This document shows positions 62,309 to 64,000 of a DNA stretch of 64,000 bases, in pieces. Source of the DNA: Panorpa germanica. Lineage: Eukaryota > Arthropoda > Insecta > Mecoptera > Panorpidae. The stretch spans positions 10,602,001 to 10,666,000 of the forward strand of contig OY783212.1 in NCBI GenBank assembly GCA_963678705.1, given 5' to 3'. The notes under the pieces were generated by a model. That model was given only the letters and a program-made list of their open reading frames with translations. It was not told the DNA's origin and did not search any database. The position numbers and the translations under genes were made by a program. The stretch's first letter is position 1. Each line of letters opens with the position of its first letter.

Positions 62309-63510
62309 CTAGATAAGATAACAGTAACTCAGTAATTCAGTAACAAAAATTTACGACAATAGTGAAGGAAAACATCTTTGCGGAAAACGCGATTTAATTA
62401 TTTAAAAGATAAAATATAAAAAACAATTTATTTATTAATAGATAATAAAAAATAACACTGAGTTCAGAAACGAGCACAATTTGCGATTTGAGAACATTCT
62501 GTTTTCTAATTGGTGTAATTTTGTTAAATAAGAAAATAATAATTGAATGAAACAGGTTAAAAAATATGTTATTAGTGTAACTTATAAAAGAAATAAAGGT
62601 AAATAAAAATGTGCACAATTTTCGAAATTTCCTAATTTTTGTATATATTAAAAAGTTAAATAATAAAATAATAATTAATTAATAAAATAAAGAAAAGATA
62701 ATGTTTGAAAATAGAAAATGATTAAAGAAGTGTGTTAGAAAATAGTTTAGGAGATTTAGAAAAGTGTCAAAATGAAAATAACCCAATAGAAAACAGTAAT
62801 ATCTCATTTTTACAATAAACTCATGTTATATGTAATTACAAACATTTAGAGAGAGTGGAAAACATTTTCTAAATATTCAAGATAATAATAATATATAAGA
62901 TATATTTATTATTATTAATGCTAAGACTAGATTATATATATTTGACTAATTTAACACAATTAGAACAATTAATCCAGCAGTTTCATACTTTCCATGAGAC
63001 GATCACTGAAGTTATATAGTGATGTGATTATTTGAAGTTCAGAAAAACACTCAATATCAACAACTAGAGCGATGAAACTTCAAACAATGAAGATGATACA
63101 ACTTCAATAACTTCACAGCATGTGTTATTTCATTTAATTAATATCTACAATACTAAGAATTAGTAATTCACTAAAGTAGAATTATCTAAGAGAAATATGA
63201 TATCATAATTATTTTATATTGTGATATTTGTTTTGTTTTTCTTTTTTATAAAATAAAAAGTGCAATTCTTTTTCTGGTACTAAAATATATAACTAATATC
63301 TAATGTAAATTTTTAAAAAAGTTACATCTTAAGTACGAATATTAGAAAATCACCTAAAATACCTGAAAGCTACTTATGTAAGTATTAAAAATATTTTAGG
63401 CGTATTTCGCCATAGAGGCCTATTTAAAGTCAGTATTATGATGTGTAAATGTCAAAACAAAACAACTAATCACTAAATCATCTACTTGACTATTCAATTA
63501 CTGGTCCAAG

Positions 63511-63543
63511 ACAAGGTAAGTACAAGGTAAGTACAAGGTAAAA
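63511..63543. repeat. 11-bp tandem repeat, three units
   Basis: ACAAGGTAAGT twice, then ACAAGGTAAAA. Each unit is a donor-like AAGGTAAGT on the plus strand. Confidence 0.85.
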
Positions 63544-63987
63544 GTACTCGTTCATTAAAAATCAGTCCAAAGTCGTTATTAAAAATAAATTTATTTTAAT
63601 AAAATACTCGTATATGAAAATTAATTATATTTATTATTTAAGTTATAAAATCTACTTTTGAATTAAAAACACTCCAATATCACAAATATTTTTGTCAGCT
63701 TCCTATGAAAGCTGGTCTACGCGGTTCTATAAGTTTCATATTTTGACATGTACACATTAAGCTGAGTTTAACTCCTATCTGAACTAGTTGACTTAATCAG
63801 CTACGCGCTATCCTAGCCTAACTACTAATTAGACAATAATTAACCTGATTTATCAGGTAATTATATAGTACACCCAATCACCATTTAATATGTAACTATA
63901 AAAGTAGTGGTAATACTGACGATTATTTTCGTTAAATATTAACAATGGAACTTTAATTAATGGAAGATAAGCTTCCACACAAAAACA

Positions 63988-64000
63988 CGTGTGTGTGTGT
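63988..64000. repeat. GT microsatellite cut by the window edge
   Basis: CGTGTGTGTGTGT at the right boundary; its full length is unknown. Confidence 0.7.

Larger units (their letters stand above)
34846..64000 (-). other. Rbp6: Rbp6/Musashi gene, 3' portion (partial gene span)
   Basis: This is the span of the minus-strand Musashi-family gene inside the window. Musashi proteins are cytoplasmic mRNA-binding translational regulators with two N-terminal RRM domains and a low-complexity C-terminal tail. Only the tail is encoded here. Five constitutive-looking exons (61353-61385, 59980-60063, 41584-41649, 40875-41128, 34880-34921) join in one frame. The first four all end with one base of an unfinished codon except 40875-41128, which ends in phase 0. 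The identity rests on tail motifs shared with vertebrate Musashi proteins, recalled from general knowledge: GFPAAAY...GRGY, GGFP.ANSPGP, AASPQPSGF and the last residues GPLI..AFTNGYH. The RRM exons should lie past position 64000. Rbp6 rather than msi is my preferred paralogue because the tail resembles vertebrate MSI2, but a paralogue-level call needs the RRMs. Confidence 0.88.
61386..64000 (-). other. Upstream intron of Rbp6, no exon recognised
   Basis: I see no RRM coding (no RNP1/RNP2-like peptide) in this AT-rich stretch on the minus strand, so it is probably intron. It contains an adjacent acceptor and donor at 62306-62308, an 11-bp tandem repeat at 63511-63543 and the beginning of a GT microsatellite at the window edge. 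Confidence 0.6.

Overview
This is a eukaryotic, very AT-rich window with short coding exons separated by kilobases of intron, many decayed transposons and microsatellites. There are no operons, ribosome binding sites or bacterial genes. The one recognisable gene is the insect Musashi-type RNA-binding protein gene (Rbp6/Musashi family). Its intron sizes, base composition and repeats suit an insect. Lepidoptera is my guess, from the general look of the sequence and not from a diagnostic marker.

The gene runs on the minus strand and only its 3' part is present. The RRM exons must lie beyond position 64000. Going downstream, the exons are 61353-61385 (FMWSLGALPD), 59980-60063 (GFPAAAYAAYAAGRGYSGYP...), 41584-41649 (DLTNGQLTPNNNTPLL...), 40875-41128 (Ala-rich, then GGFPTAANSPGPTIDMYSSS...AASPQPSGF) and 34880-34921, which encodes the family-typical C-terminus GPLIPAAFTNGYH and stop. 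All reading phases match. Two further coding segments attach at the same phase-1 junction after exon 59980-60063: a histidine-rich read-through tail (59819-59979) and a separate last exon (54362-54450) ending in ...VGPPTSAS. The locus therefore appears able to make three different Musashi C-termini.

From about 34.8 kb down to 20.4 kb lies 3' UTR or intergenic DNA with no convincing exon. It holds two long imperfect palindromes (30789-30927 and 24949-25048) and two tandem-repeat arrays of about 260 bp period. At 20201-20273, also on the minus strand, there is a probable first coding exon of another gene (MMKNAEEDSRREGG...), with an upstream small ORF and a consensus donor. I cannot identify this gene, and I found no further exon of it in the leftmost 20 kb.

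The leftmost 20 kb is transposon-rich: hAT-like non-autonomous elements with CAGTGGCG ends, tRNA-derived SINE-like copies, a 253-bp element with CCCAGTAAACA ends and a 146-bp tandem repeat. A MITE family with CCCAGGYAGAAAAT ends and TA target sites recurs at least nine times across the window. Several small GC-rich open frames on either strand (for example 54663-54908 plus and 47288-47432 plus) remain unexplained.
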